This document shows positions 42,952 through 51,037 of a stretch of 64,000 bases of DNA, piece by piece (within the stretch, counting starts at the first letter, position 1; the number at the start of each line of letters is the position of its first letter). Below the pieces are notes generated by a model. The model saw nothing but the letters and a program-made list of their open reading frames with translations. It was not told the DNA's origin and made no database searches. The position numbers and the translations under genes are program-made. This DNA comes from Pseudorhodoferax sp. Leaf265 (GTDB lineage Bacteria; Pseudomonadota; Gammaproteobacteria; Burkholderiales; Burkholderiaceae_C): assembly GCF_001422365.1 (NCBI RefSeq), contig NZ_LMMT01000001.1, forward strand, positions 474,820 through 538,819, read 5' to 3'.

Positions 42952-43863
42952 TCAGTCGGGCGCGAGCACCGTCACCTTGGGGATCTCCGCCGCCAGGAAA
43001 TCGACCAGCGCGCGCACCGCAGGCAGCAGCCCGGTGCGGTACGGGATCAGCGCGGAGATCCACGCCTCCGACGCGATCCAGCCGGGCAGGATCTGCTGCA
43101 GCGTGCCGTCCTTGAGCTCGTCCTTGCAGATGTAGGCCGGCAGCGCGGCGATGCCCAGGTTGGCGGTGGCCGCTTCCTTGAGCGTGACCAGGCTGTTGCT
43201 CTGGAAGCGCGGCGCGATGGGCACCGCGACCTGCTGCTGCCCCGGTCCCTTGAGCTGCCACTGCAAAGGCCCGGGCCAGACCATGGAGATGGTGGCGTGC
43301 TCGGCCAGGTCCTGCGGCGCGGCAGGCAGCCGCCGCTGCGCCAGGTAGCCGCGGCCCGCATACAGGCACCACGGCACGCTGGCGATCGTGCGCTGCACCA
43401 GGTTGGAGCTCTGCAGCGTGGAGGTGTGGCCACGGATCGCGATGTCGAAGCCCTCGCCCACGATGTCCACGTAGCGGTCGGTGGCGATCTCCACCACGCT
43501 GACCTTGGGGTGCATGCTGAGGAAGGCGGGAAGCAGGTCGCGCAGCGCGAACTGCGCGATCTCCACCGCGGTGGTCAGGCGGATCACGCCGCTGGGTTCG
43601 GTCAGCCGCTGGCGCACGGCCTCTTCGGCGACGGTGGCGTTCTGCAGCAGCGTCACCGCGTACTGGTGGAACTCCACGCCAATCTCGGTCATCGAGAACT
43701 GGCGCGAGGTGCGGTTGATCAGGCGCACGCCCAGGTGGTTCTCCAGCTCCTGGATGCGGTGGCTGACGGTGGACTTGGGCAGGCGCAGGGCCTGCGCCGC
43801 AGCGGTGAAGCCGCCGCGCTCCACCACCTGCACGAAGTAGAAGACATCCTTCAGGTCCAGCAT
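42952..43863 (-). CDS. LysR-family regulator of the aromatic cluster
   Basis: A 303-residue LysR regulator starting MLDLKDVFYFVQVVERGG (ATG 43863). The HTH includes LRLPKSTVSHRIQELE. The effector domain is complete. It lies between the MAR arm (same strand, 134 nt downstream) and the nitroreductase arm (divergent), the normal position for a regulator of both arms, as with LinR/PcpR in chloroaromatic clusters. The inducer is not predictable. Confidence 0.88.
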   Translation of the reverse strand: MLDLKDVFYFVQVVERGGFTAAAQALRLPKSTVSHRIQELENHLGVRLINRTSRQFSMTEIGVEFHQYAVTLLQNATVAEEAVRQRLTEPSGVIRLTTAVEIAQFALRDLLPAFLSMHPKVSVVEIATDRYVDIVGEGFDIAIRGHTSTLQSSNLVQRTIASVPWCLYAGRGYLAQRRLPAAPQDLAEHATISMVWPGPLQWQLKGPGQQQVAVPIAPRFQSNSLVTLKEAATANLGIAALPAYICKDELKDGTLQQILPGWIASEAWISALIPYRTGLLPAVRALVDFLAAEIPKVTVLAPD

Positions 43864-43939
43864 CGCGTCGCCTTTGCGCCAGTCATCGTGGCGCCGGATG
43901 GTACGGGCCGCAGGCGCCGCCGGGCCATCGTTCGGGTTT

Positions 43940-43996
43940 CTCGGACCGAGCGTACAAGCGCCACCGGCTTCCATTTGCGGATGCGCTTCCTATGAT
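43940..43996 (+). promoter_or_regulatory. Divergent LysR/nitroreductase promoter region
   Basis: CTCGGACCGAG (43940-43950) is a perfect 5+1+5 palindrome. TATGAT (43991-43996) is a fair -10 for the plus strand with a poor -35 (TTCCAT, 16-bp spacing), as expected for an activated promoter. The nitroreductase ATG is 44 nt further. Confidence 0.4.
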
Positions 43997-44039
43997 TTCC
44001 CTGCCCCACCCACCGACCCCGGACACGGAGATTTCGACC

Positions 44040-44726
44040 ATGGATTCCACCGCCTTCACCGATGCGCTCATCCGCGAGCGCCGCACCAAGCGCGCCTTCT
44101 TCCTCGACCGGCCCGTGCCGCAAGACACGGTGCAGCAGATCCTCTCCGTGGCCCGCTTCGCACCGAGTTCGAGCAACACGCAGCCCTGGCGCACCTACGT
44201 GGTGAGCGGTGCGGCGCGCGAGCGCATCACGACGGCGGCGGTCGACGCGTTCCGCGCGGGCCCCGACAGGCTGGCCCACGAGTACCCGTTCTTCCCGGAC
44301 CCGCTGCACGCGCCGTATGCCGAGCGCTTCACGGCCTTCCGTGGACAGCTCGGCGACGCGCAGGGCGTGCACCGCAGCGACAAGGCCGGCCGCATGCGCG
44401 ACGTGGAGCGCCAGTTCCTGTTCTTCGACGCGCCGGTCGGACTGATCTTCACGATGTGCAAGCGCCTGGAGTGGGCCAGCTTCATCTGCTATGGCTGCTT
44501 CCTGCAGAACGTCATGCTGGCCGCGCGGGCCCGCGGGCTGGACACCTGCCCGCAGCAGATCTGGTCGCTGCAGTCGGCCGTGCTGCGGCCCGCGCTGGGC
44601 ATCCCGGACGACCAGATGGTGGTCGCCGGCATGTCGCTGGGCTATGCCGACAACAGCAGGCCCGAGAACAACATGCAGCTGCGCAAGCTCGCCCTCGACG
44701 AGTTCGCCACCTTCGTCGACGCCTGA
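44040..44726 (+). CDS. Nitroreductase-family FMN enzyme
   Basis: A 228-residue nitroreductase. RERRTKRAFFLDRPV and RFAPSSSNTQPWRTYVV are the FMN-binding N-terminus; the C-terminal part has VAGMSLGYAD. Such enzymes reduce nitroaromatics or quinones with NAD(P)H. I start at the ATG at 44040 behind CGGAGATT rather than at 43992, which overlaps the -10. First gene of the plus-strand arm. Confidence 0.88.
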   Translation: MDSTAFTDALIRERRTKRAFFLDRPVPQDTVQQILSVARFAPSSSNTQPWRTYVVSGAARERITTAAVDAFRAGPDRLAHEYPFFPDPLHAPYAERFTAFRGQLGDAQGVHRSDKAGRMRDVERQFLFFDAPVGLIFTMCKRLEWASFICYGCFLQNVMLAARARGLDTCPQQIWSLQSAVLRPALGIPDDQMVVAGMSLGYADNSRPENNMQLRKLALDEFATFVDA

Positions 44727-44840
44727 ACGGCGCCGGCCTCTCTTCCACCTCTTTCCCCTTCACCGCGACCGGCGCGCGTGCCACACGGCGCGCGCGATCG
44801 GACTCGCACGCCCATTGCCACCACACAAGGAGAACGGCAC

Positions 44841-45788
44841 ATGTCCCTCATCAAGGGTTTCCATCACCTGACGGCCTGCGTCAGCGGCGCGCAGGAGGAC
44901 GTGGACTTCTACGTCAAGCTGCTGGGCCAGAGCCTGGTCAAGAAGACCGTGCTGCTCGACGGCGACACGCCGATCTACCACCTGTACTACGGCAACGCCG
45001 AGGGAGCGCCCGGCACGCTGGTCACGTCCTTCCCGTTCAGGCACAAGGGCGTGCACGGCCGGCGCGGCTCGGGCCAGATCCGCGTGATCAACTACTCGGT
45101 GCCGGCCGGCGCGCTGGAGTTCTGGCGCCAGCGCTTCGCTGCCCACGGCGTGCCGCACGAGGCAGTGGTGCAGCGCTTTGGCGAGCAGCGGCTGCGCTTC
45201 CAACACCCCTGCGGCATCGAGTTCGACCTGGTGGCGTCCGACCGCGACACGCGGCCGGCCTGCACGGCCACGGACATTCCCGAGGCCTTCGCCATCCGCG
45301 GCGTGCACAGCATCACGCTGTCGCTGCGCGAGGTGGACGAGTCCATCCGCTTCATGCAGGAGGCGCTGGAGTTCCGCTACGCCGGCGCGTCGGGCCCGTA
45401 CCACCGCTTCGAGACCGGCGACGGCGCGCCCGGCACTGTGGTGGAGTTCATGCACGAGCCGGACCGCCTGCAGGGCTCGTCGATCTACGGCGAGGGCACG
45501 ATCCACCACGTGGCCTTCGCGGTGGACAACGTCGCGCAGCAGATGGTGCTCAAGGAGCGGTTCATGGGCATGGGCTACATCGACACCTCGGAGTCGGTGA
45601 ACCGCAACTACTTCCGCTCGATGTACTTCAAGATGCCCGGCGGCGTGATCTTCGAGGCCGCCACCACGGACATCGGCTTCGCCATCGACGAGGAGCCCGG
45701 CCACTTCGGCCAGGAGTTCCAGCTGCCGCCGTGGCTGAAGGACCGCAAGGACGAGCTCCTCGCGCGCCTGGAACCCATCGTGGTCTGA
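44841..45788 (+). CDS. Ring-cleaving dioxygenase, PcpA/LinE/MhqO type
   Basis: A 315-residue vicinal-oxygen-chelate dioxygenase. It opens MSLIKGFHHLT; the Fe(II) ligands expected for PcpA appear as His9, the His of GTIHHVAFAV and the Glu of VIFEAAT. YHLYYGNAEGAPGTLVTSFP matches the PcpA/MhqO group, which cleaves (chloro)hydroquinones. AAGGAG precedes the ATG at 44841. With MAR on the other arm it could form a hydroquinone to 3-oxoadipate route; with the nitroreductase and WrbA it could equally be an mhq-like quinone-detoxification set. Confidence 0.85.
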   Translation: MSLIKGFHHLTACVSGAQEDVDFYVKLLGQSLVKKTVLLDGDTPIYHLYYGNAEGAPGTLVTSFPFRHKGVHGRRGSGQIRVINYSVPAGALEFWRQRFAAHGVPHEAVVQRFGEQRLRFQHPCGIEFDLVASDRDTRPACTATDIPEAFAIRGVHSITLSLREVDESIRFMQEALEFRYAGASGPYHRFETGDGAPGTVVEFMHEPDRLQGSSIYGEGTIHHVAFAVDNVAQQMVLKERFMGMGYIDTSESVNRNYFRSMYFKMPGGVIFEAATTDIGFAIDEEPGHFGQEFQLPPWLKDRKDELLARLEPIVV

Positions 45789-45831
45789 CCCCTTTCCCTT
45801 TTCATTCCCCTCACACACGAAGTCACACGCC

Positions 45832-46467
45832 ATGTCACGACCCAAGGTCCTCATCGTCTTCTACTCCCGCAACAGCTCCACGGAGCTGCTGGCCCAGGCC
45901 GTCGCCGAAGGTGCCACGGCCGCAGGCGCCGAGGTGCGGCTGCGCCGCGTGCGCGAGCTCGTCGGCCCCGAGCTCATGCGCCAGATGCCCGGCTGGCAGG
46001 AGAACGCCACCGCCATGAACACACGCCACCCCGCGCCCACGGAGGCCGACGCCGAATGGGCCGACGCCATCGTCTTCGGCACGCCGACGCGCTTCGGCGC
46101 CATCTCGTCGGAGCTCAAGAGCTTCATCGACGGCCTGGGCGGCCTGTGGATGCAGGGCAAGCTCAACGGCAAGGTCGGCTCGGTGTTCGGCTCCACCTCG
46201 TCCAGGCACGGCGGCAACGAGTCGACGCTGCTCTCGATCTACACGCCGATGGCGCACCTGGGCCTCATCATCGTGCCGCTGGGCTACGCCGATCCGGCGA
46301 TGTTCAAGGCCGGCACGCCATACGGCGCCACCCACGTCTCGGCCATGGACTCGCTCAAGCCCGATGCCGACCACCTGGCGGTGGCGCAGTTCCAGGGACG
46401 CCGGGTCACCACCGTCGCCCGTGCGCTGCGCTGCGCGGAACCGGCCACGGAGCCCGCTGCAGCCTGA
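45832..46467 (+). CDS. wrbA: WrbA-type NAD(P)H:quinone oxidoreductase
   Basis: A 211-residue flavodoxin-fold enzyme. FMN-binding loop VFYSRNSSTELLA, GTPTRFGAISSELK, and the long GGLWMQGKLNGKVGSVF are WrbA signatures. It reduces benzoquinones by two electrons to hydroquinones, the substrate class of the dioxygenase 43 nt upstream. The C-terminus is extended by ~15 residues (CAEPATEPAAA). Confidence 0.9.
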   Translation: MSRPKVLIVFYSRNSSTELLAQAVAEGATAAGAEVRLRRVRELVGPELMRQMPGWQENATAMNTRHPAPTEADAEWADAIVFGTPTRFGAISSELKSFIDGLGGLWMQGKLNGKVGSVFGSTSSRHGGNESTLLSIYTPMAHLGLIIVPLGYADPAMFKAGTPYGATHVSAMDSLKPDADHLAVAQFQGRRVTTVARALRCAEPATEPAAA

Positions 46468-46544
46468 ACGCGAGAGATCCCTGCGCGGCGCGGCGCGCAA
46501 GGATCTTGCTAGCATGGGCCGGCACCCACCCGCCACGCCCGCCC

Positions 46545-47150
46545 ATGCTGCGCCTGTACGACAGCCGGATGTCCGGCAACTCCTGGAAGATCCGCATCCT
46601 GCTGAGCCAGCTCGGGCTGCCCTACGAGCGCGTGACGCTGGACATCGCGCAAGGAGAGACCAGGACGCCTGCGTTCCGGCGCATCAGCCGCTTCGCGCGT
46701 GTGCCGGTGCTGGAACTGGAGGATGGGCGCTGCATCGCCGAGTCCGGCGCCATCCTGGCCTACCTGGCGGAAGGCTCGCCCCTCCTGCCCACCGAGCCCT
46801 GGCTGCGCGCCGAGGTGCTGGGCTGGATGTTCTTCGAGCAGGCCGACCTGCAAAAGCCACTGGCCCTGCCGAGGGTGTACCACCTGCACGGCCAGGCAGC
46901 AGCCGAGGCCGACGAGATCGCCAGGCTGCACCGCGACGGCTACACCGCCCTGGCGCCGCTCGAGGCCTGGGTGGAGGACCACGACTGGCTCGTCGGCGAA
47001 CGCTACACGCTGGCCGACCTGGCGGTCTCCGTCTACGTCTCGCTGGCCGACCAGGGCGGCTACGACATGGCCCGCTTCGGGGCGATCCGACGCTGGACGG
47101 CGCGCGTCGCGGCGCAGCCGGGCTGGGTGCCGTTGCTGCCCGCAGGCTGA
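46545..47150 (+). CDS. Glutathione S-transferase family protein
   Basis: A 201-residue two-domain GST. MLRLYDSRMSGNSWKIRILLSQLGLPYE carries a Ser in the active-site turn, VPVLELEDGRCIAESGAILAYL the glutathione-binding part. It is much shorter than the LinD-like GST of the other arm. Role in conjugating or isomerising ring-cleavage intermediates is inferred from location only. Confidence 0.85.
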   Translation: MLRLYDSRMSGNSWKIRILLSQLGLPYERVTLDIAQGETRTPAFRRISRFARVPVLELEDGRCIAESGAILAYLAEGSPLLPTEPWLRAEVLGWMFFEQADLQKPLALPRVYHLHGQAAAEADEIARLHRDGYTALAPLEAWVEDHDWLVGERYTLADLAVSVYVSLADQGGYDMARFGAIRRWTARVAAQPGWVPLLPAG

Positions 47151-47169
47151 CCCGCCCGCCGCAGCGCCA

Positions 47170-47530
47170 CGCTCAACGCGGAGGCCTGGGCAACGCGAAC
47201 CAGGCTTCGAAGCCGAGCGCGCCGAGGCGCGCGCCCTCGCGCGGCACCCGACTGGGCGATGGCGCCCAGGAACTCGAAGAACTGCGTGGAGTGCGCGATG
47301 CTGCAGGGAATGCCTGCGCCGTGGACCAGCGCCTCCTGCGCGATCTTGCCGCGCAAGCGAGCACTCTCGACCAGCCGGTCGGCGCCGACCACCGACAGCG
47401 CCACGTGGTGCTGCACGCCGGCCCGGGTCTCCGTGGCCAGCAGCTTGCGCCCCGCGGTCTGGAAGAACTACAGCACGGCCCGGTCTTCGAACGAGGGCGC
47501 GTTGGCGACGCCAGCACGGCCGGGGCGGGG
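47170..47530 (-). pseudogene. Remnant of an NAD(P)H-binding (NmrA-like) reductase gene
   Basis: On the minus strand the sequence reads VANAPSFEDRAVL, an in-frame TAG, then FFQTAGRKLLATE and HHVALSVVGADRLVESARLRGKIAQEAL ... STQFFEFLGAIA. This is the central part of an NmrA/epimerase-like protein. The nucleotide-binding start and C-terminus are missing or out of frame. It is a decayed gene at the left edge of a remnant-rich zone (47.2-51.0 kb). Confidence 0.65.
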
Positions 47531-47807
47531 ACGGTGTCCGCGAACTTCTTGAAGCGTTCAGGCGGCGCCGCGAAAGCGGTTGGACTCCGGGTTTCGCCCC
47601 CGCGCGCCCGGTAGGCCTGCAACAGGGCACGCGGTGCTGTCGCGGATGCACCGATGCCTGCGCGCCGTCTTGCGCACCTCAGGGTGCTGGCGCGCCTGTC
47701 ACAAACGGGCCGGCACCTGCGTCTTGGGTCAGGAGCGGTCCACGCGCGACCCACCCGGTGGACCGCGGCGGGCCGCTGCCCCTGTCTTCCCCACGCAGGA
47801 TCGTCAC

Positions 47808-47870
47808 ATGCCACAGCTCCAGGACAGGATCGTCCTCATCACCGGCGGCGGCGCCGGCATCGGCCGCGCG
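47808..47870 (+). pseudogene. Truncated SDR gene, N-terminal fragment
   Basis: From ATG 47808 the first ~21 codons read MPQLQDRIVLITGGGAGIGRA, a classical SDR cofactor-binding start. The similarity then stops abruptly. The C-terminal end of an SDR is found separately and inverted at 50.7-50.9 kb. Confidence 0.55.
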
Positions 47871-47946
47871 CAACGCGGCGCGCACGGTGGCTGCTGCTCC
47901 ATTCCAGCGGGCGCCGCCGCGACCGCCGCACCGGGAGAAACCCGTC

Positions 47947-49017
47947 ATGCACAACTCTGTCTTCGCCTTCGCCGAGCCGGCCCGGATGCCCGCGCCACCA
48001 GCCCCTCCCGCACCACCTGCCCCGCCCATGCCGAGCCCACCGCGAGCCCAGCCCGCGCCGCGCCCCGACGCACTGGCCTCCAGCTTCGCCACCACCTACG
48101 CCGGCGTGGTCGCCTTCATCGCCGTGGCGACCGAAGGCAGCTTCGCGCGCGCCGCCGACCGGCTGGGCATCGGCCGCTCGGCCGTGAGCCGCAGCGTGCA
48201 GCGGCTGGAGGACCAGCTCAACGTGCGGCTGTTCGTGCGCACCACGCGCAGCACCACGCTCACGCGCGAGGGCGAGCTCTTCTACGCCAACTGCCACACC
48301 AGCGTGGACCGCATCGTGCAGGCCATGGAGGAGATGCGCGACCTGCGCGAAGGTCCGCCGCGTGGGCACCTGCGCATCAGCGCGGCGGTGGGCTTCGGCC
48401 GGCGCGTGGTGGCGCCGCTGCTGCACGCCTTCCGCACCGCCTACCCCGAGGTCTCGCTCGACCTGGTACTGGACGACAAGGCCACCGACTTCCTCTCCGA
48501 CCGGGTGGACATCGCCTTCCGCAACGGCCGCATGGAAGACGCGCAGATCATCGCCAAACAGCTCATTCCCATGCAGATGCTGGTCTGCGCCTCGCCCGCC
48601 TACGCGCAGGCGCACGGCCTGCCCGAGACGCTGGACGACCTGGCCCGCCACCAGTGCATCAACTTCCGCTTCGCGTCGGGCCGGCTGTTCGAGTGGGAAT
48701 TCAAGGTGGACGGCCAGCTGCGCAAATTCCAGCCGCCCGCCCGCCTGACCTACAACGATGCCGACCTGGTTCTGCAGGCCGTGCTCGACGGCCAGGGCAT
48801 CGCGCAGATGTCGGGCTACCTGATCTGCGAGGCGCTACGCAGCGGCGCGCTGGTGCCCTGCCTCGCCCAGCACGCCCCGGACGACCGCGGCCACTACATC
48901 TGCTACCTGAGCCGCCAGCACCTGCCCACGCGCATGCGCGTGTTCATCGACTTCATGACCACGCGCATCCGCGCGGCCGACCTGCAGTGCTTCGCCGACC
49001 TGAGCGTGCGGGCTTGA
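47947..49017 (+). CDS. LysR-family regulator with Ala/Pro-rich N-terminal extension
   Basis: A 356-residue LysR regulator. The winged HTH (YAGVVAFIAVATEGSFARAADRLGIGRSAVSRSVQRLE) only begins after ~50 residues of Pro/Ala-rich sequence from ATG 47947. Later ATGs within that stretch could be the true start. The effector domain is complete. It is of the AaeR/DsdC-like single-substrate group with unknown inducer. Its likely target, an SDR gene, is truncated just upstream. Confidence 0.82.
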   Translation: MHNSVFAFAEPARMPAPPAPPAPPAPPMPSPPRAQPAPRPDALASSFATTYAGVVAFIAVATEGSFARAADRLGIGRSAVSRSVQRLEDQLNVRLFVRTTRSTTLTREGELFYANCHTSVDRIVQAMEEMRDLREGPPRGHLRISAAVGFGRRVVAPLLHAFRTAYPEVSLDLVLDDKATDFLSDRVDIAFRNGRMEDAQIIAKQLIPMQMLVCASPAYAQAHGLPETLDDLARHQCINFRFASGRLFEWEFKVDGQLRKFQPPARLTYNDADLVLQAVLDGQGIAQMSGYLICEALRSGALVPCLAQHAPDDRGHYICYLSRQHLPTRMRVFIDFMTTRIRAADLQCFADLSVRA

Positions 49018-49453
49018 GCTCGGGGGCCTGAGCGCGATGTCGCACTGGTGCAGACCGGGCAACACCGTGCCGCCGTGCGCCGGCCTACCGCCGCCACGGG
49101 GCCAAACCCAGCATCCCTTCGCCACAAGCCGCACCCCTTCCTGTTCGACGCGTGCAGCTCAGGGCAGCATCCACCCCGTCATGCGCGACCGGTAATCGCC
49201 CATCGGCGTGGTCCAGTCCTGCCCGCGCACCCACACGAGGGCGCCTTGGACCCCTCGGCTTTCGACCCTGCCGGCGCTGCGTGCTCGATTGCCGAGAGAT
49301 TGGATCTGCCCCTCCTTCCGACGGCGCGATAGATGCGGCTGCTGCCGGGCCGTTGAATTTCAGCGTCGTGCGCATGGCCGGCTCCGATACCTGTTCCCAA
49401 CCGTCCACACTGCACCGCCAACCACCCTCGGCCTGCCGCACTGCAGCGCTTGG
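49018..49453. other. Gene-poor spacer with a possible remnant
   Basis: No convincing gene. On the minus strand near 49165-49250 a short frame reads LVWVRGQDWTTPMGDYRS and ends at a stop; it looks like a C-terminal scrap of an unidentified protein. The rest is featureless GC-rich DNA. Confidence 0.4.
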
Positions 49454-49975
49454 TCAGCCCACCGTCTTGCCAGGCTCGTCCGCCACCACCACGCGCACGG
49501 TGCCCTCGATCCCCTGGCGCGCCATCTTGGCGTAGGGACACACGCGCTCGGTGGCGCACACCAGTTCCTCGGCCACGCGCCGCGCCATGCCGGGCAGGCG
49601 CACCGTGACATCGGCCTGCAGCGCGTGGTGCCCGTCCACCGGGTCGCGGCCGAGCCGCACGGCCACCTCCACCGCACTGCGGCCGAGCGCGATGCCGTTC
49701 TTCGTGGCCAGCAGGTGCAGCGCGCCATGGAAGCAGGCGCCATACGCCGCGGCGAACAACTGCTCGGGGTTGGTGCCGCCGCCGGGCCCGCCCAGTGCGG
49801 GCGGCAGGCGCAGGTCCAGCGCCAGCGCCCCGTCGTCGGAGCGCGCGACGCCGGATGCACGGCCATGCCCCGCTTCGCCCCCACAGACCGTGACGCGCGT
49901 GGCGTACAGCGGCGCGAAGACGGGGCCGGTGTGGCGGTCCAGCAGGCTGAGCGGAGGCGGTTGCAGCCGGGGCAT
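49454..49975 (-). CDS. OsmC/Ohr-family peroxiredoxin-like protein
   Basis: A 173-residue OsmC-fold protein of the Ohr subgroup, which reduces organic hydroperoxides with two cysteines. GGGTNPEQLFAAAYGACFHGAL contains the peroxidatic Cys and VCPYAK the resolving Cys. The N-terminus is ~20 residues longer than usual (MPRLQPPPLSLLDRHTG) and the protein may start later. No ohrR is adjacent. Confidence 0.85.
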   Translation of the reverse strand: MPRLQPPPLSLLDRHTGPVFAPLYATRVTVCGGEAGHGRASGVARSDDGALALDLRLPPALGGPGGGTNPEQLFAAAYGACFHGALHLLATKNGIALGRSAVEVAVRLGRDPVDGHHALQADVTVRLPGMARRVAEELVCATERVCPYAKMARQGIEGTVRVVVADEPGKTVG

Positions 49976-50202
49976 CGAGGGTCTCCAGTGTCGGCACCGG
50001 CTGCGCGGCCGGAGGCGGGACGCGGCGGGCGTGCAGGCGGGATGGTAGGCAGGGCTGCGCGCGCGGACCAGGTGCAGGCGGGGGACGATGGTGTTGATGT
50101 GGAAGGAGCAATGGGTGGGGCGGTGCGGACGCAGGGTGCACGCACGGGCCTGGGCCGAGGTGGCGATCCGGCCAGCGGCCACGGGTCCCGGTGGCGGCGT
50201 AT

Positions 50203-50271
50203 TGGTGACTGGCGGTCACCACCCCGTCGCCCCGTGCCCACCTACCGCGCCGCACATTCCTTTTCTACGAT
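50203..50271 (+). promoter_or_regulatory. Inverted repeat and -10 before the cupin gene
   Basis: TGGTGAC-TGGCG-GTCACCA (50203-50221) is a perfect 7+5+7 inverted repeat. TACGAT (50266-50271) is a probable -10, 34 nt before the ATG at 50306. The repeat could be an operator for the cupin gene, the Ohr-like gene, or both. Bases 49976-50202 show nothing else. Confidence 0.45.
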
Positions 50272-50305
50272 GACCGCATCCATCCCCCACCACACAAGGG
50301 TCCCC

Positions 50306-50761
50306 ATGCGCCATCTCCTCCGAACCCGCACCGCCAGCCAGGCAGCCGGCCTGAACACCCGCCGTCTTGCACTGGCCATCGCCCTGCCCGCCCTGCTGCT
50401 CGCGCAGCCGGGGCGTGCGCAGACCGCGCCGCCCGACCCCATCGTCACCCCGCTGTCCACCCAGCCCTTGCCCGACGTGCCGGGCAAGGAGGTGCTGATG
50501 CTGAAGGTGACCTACCCGCCCGGCGGCGCCGACCCGGTGCATCGCCACGATGCGCACGGCTTCATCTACGTGCTGGAGGGCGAGATCGTGATGGGCGTGC
50601 GCGGCGGCAAGGAGGTGCGCCTGAAGCCTGGCCAGACCTTCTACGAAGGGCCTCACGACGTGCACACCGTGGGCCGCAATGCCAGCAAGACGAAGCCGGC
50701 CACCTTCGTGGTGATGCTGCTCAAGCAGCAGGGCGTAGAGCCGGTGTTGCCGGCGCAGTAA
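50306..50761 (+). CDS. Secreted cupin-domain protein
   Basis: A 151-residue protein. An N-terminal hydrophobic segment (LALAIALPALLLAQPGRAQ) is a signal peptide. The small cupin barrel follows, with metal-type motif 1 GADPVHRHDAHGFIYVLEGE and motif 2 PGQTFYEGPHDVHTV. Two His plus Glu/His positions for a metal are present. I prefer the ATG at 50306 (AAGGG upstream) over 50270, which overlaps the -10. Function unknown. Confidence 0.8.
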   Translation: MRHLLRTRTASQAAGLNTRRLALAIALPALLLAQPGRAQTAPPDPIVTPLSTQPLPDVPGKEVLMLKVTYPPGGADPVHRHDAHGFIYVLEGEIVMGVRGGKEVRLKPGQTFYEGPHDVHTVGRNASKTKPATFVVMLLKQQGVEPVLPAQ

Positions 50762-50926
50762 TGGCGCTGCCGGCCAGCGGTCCCTGCAGGGTCAGGCGGC
50801 CGTCGATCGTCAGGCTGGCCCCCGTCATGTAGCCTGCTTCCTTGCCCGCGCGGCAGGCGATCAAGACCCCGATCTCCTGCGGCTTGCCAACGCGCTCGAG
50901 CGGGCTGCGCTGTGCCGGCGCCTCGG
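50721..50926 (-). pseudogene. SDR C-terminal remnant
   Basis: The minus strand reads SPLERVGKPQEIGVLIACRA then EAGYMTGASLTIDGRLT, the standard C-terminal part of a short-chain dehydrogenase. An in-frame stop lies just upstream and no start or cofactor site remains. It runs into the 3' end of the cupin gene. Bases 50927-51037 hold nothing recognisable. Confidence 0.6.
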
Positions 50927-51037
50927 TCCGGTCACCAGCCGGCAGCGAACCGCTGCTCGGGGTCGGTGCCGGTGCCCGTGGTGTGTACGCGGAACGCTCC
51001 GCCCCCGCTGGGCTGGCGGAACGTCGCGACCGCTGGC

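Noticed and set aside
47580-49031. A long second frame across the LysR gene
   Set aside because: Ala/Arg/Pro-rich shadow frame; the LysR fold is in the other frame.
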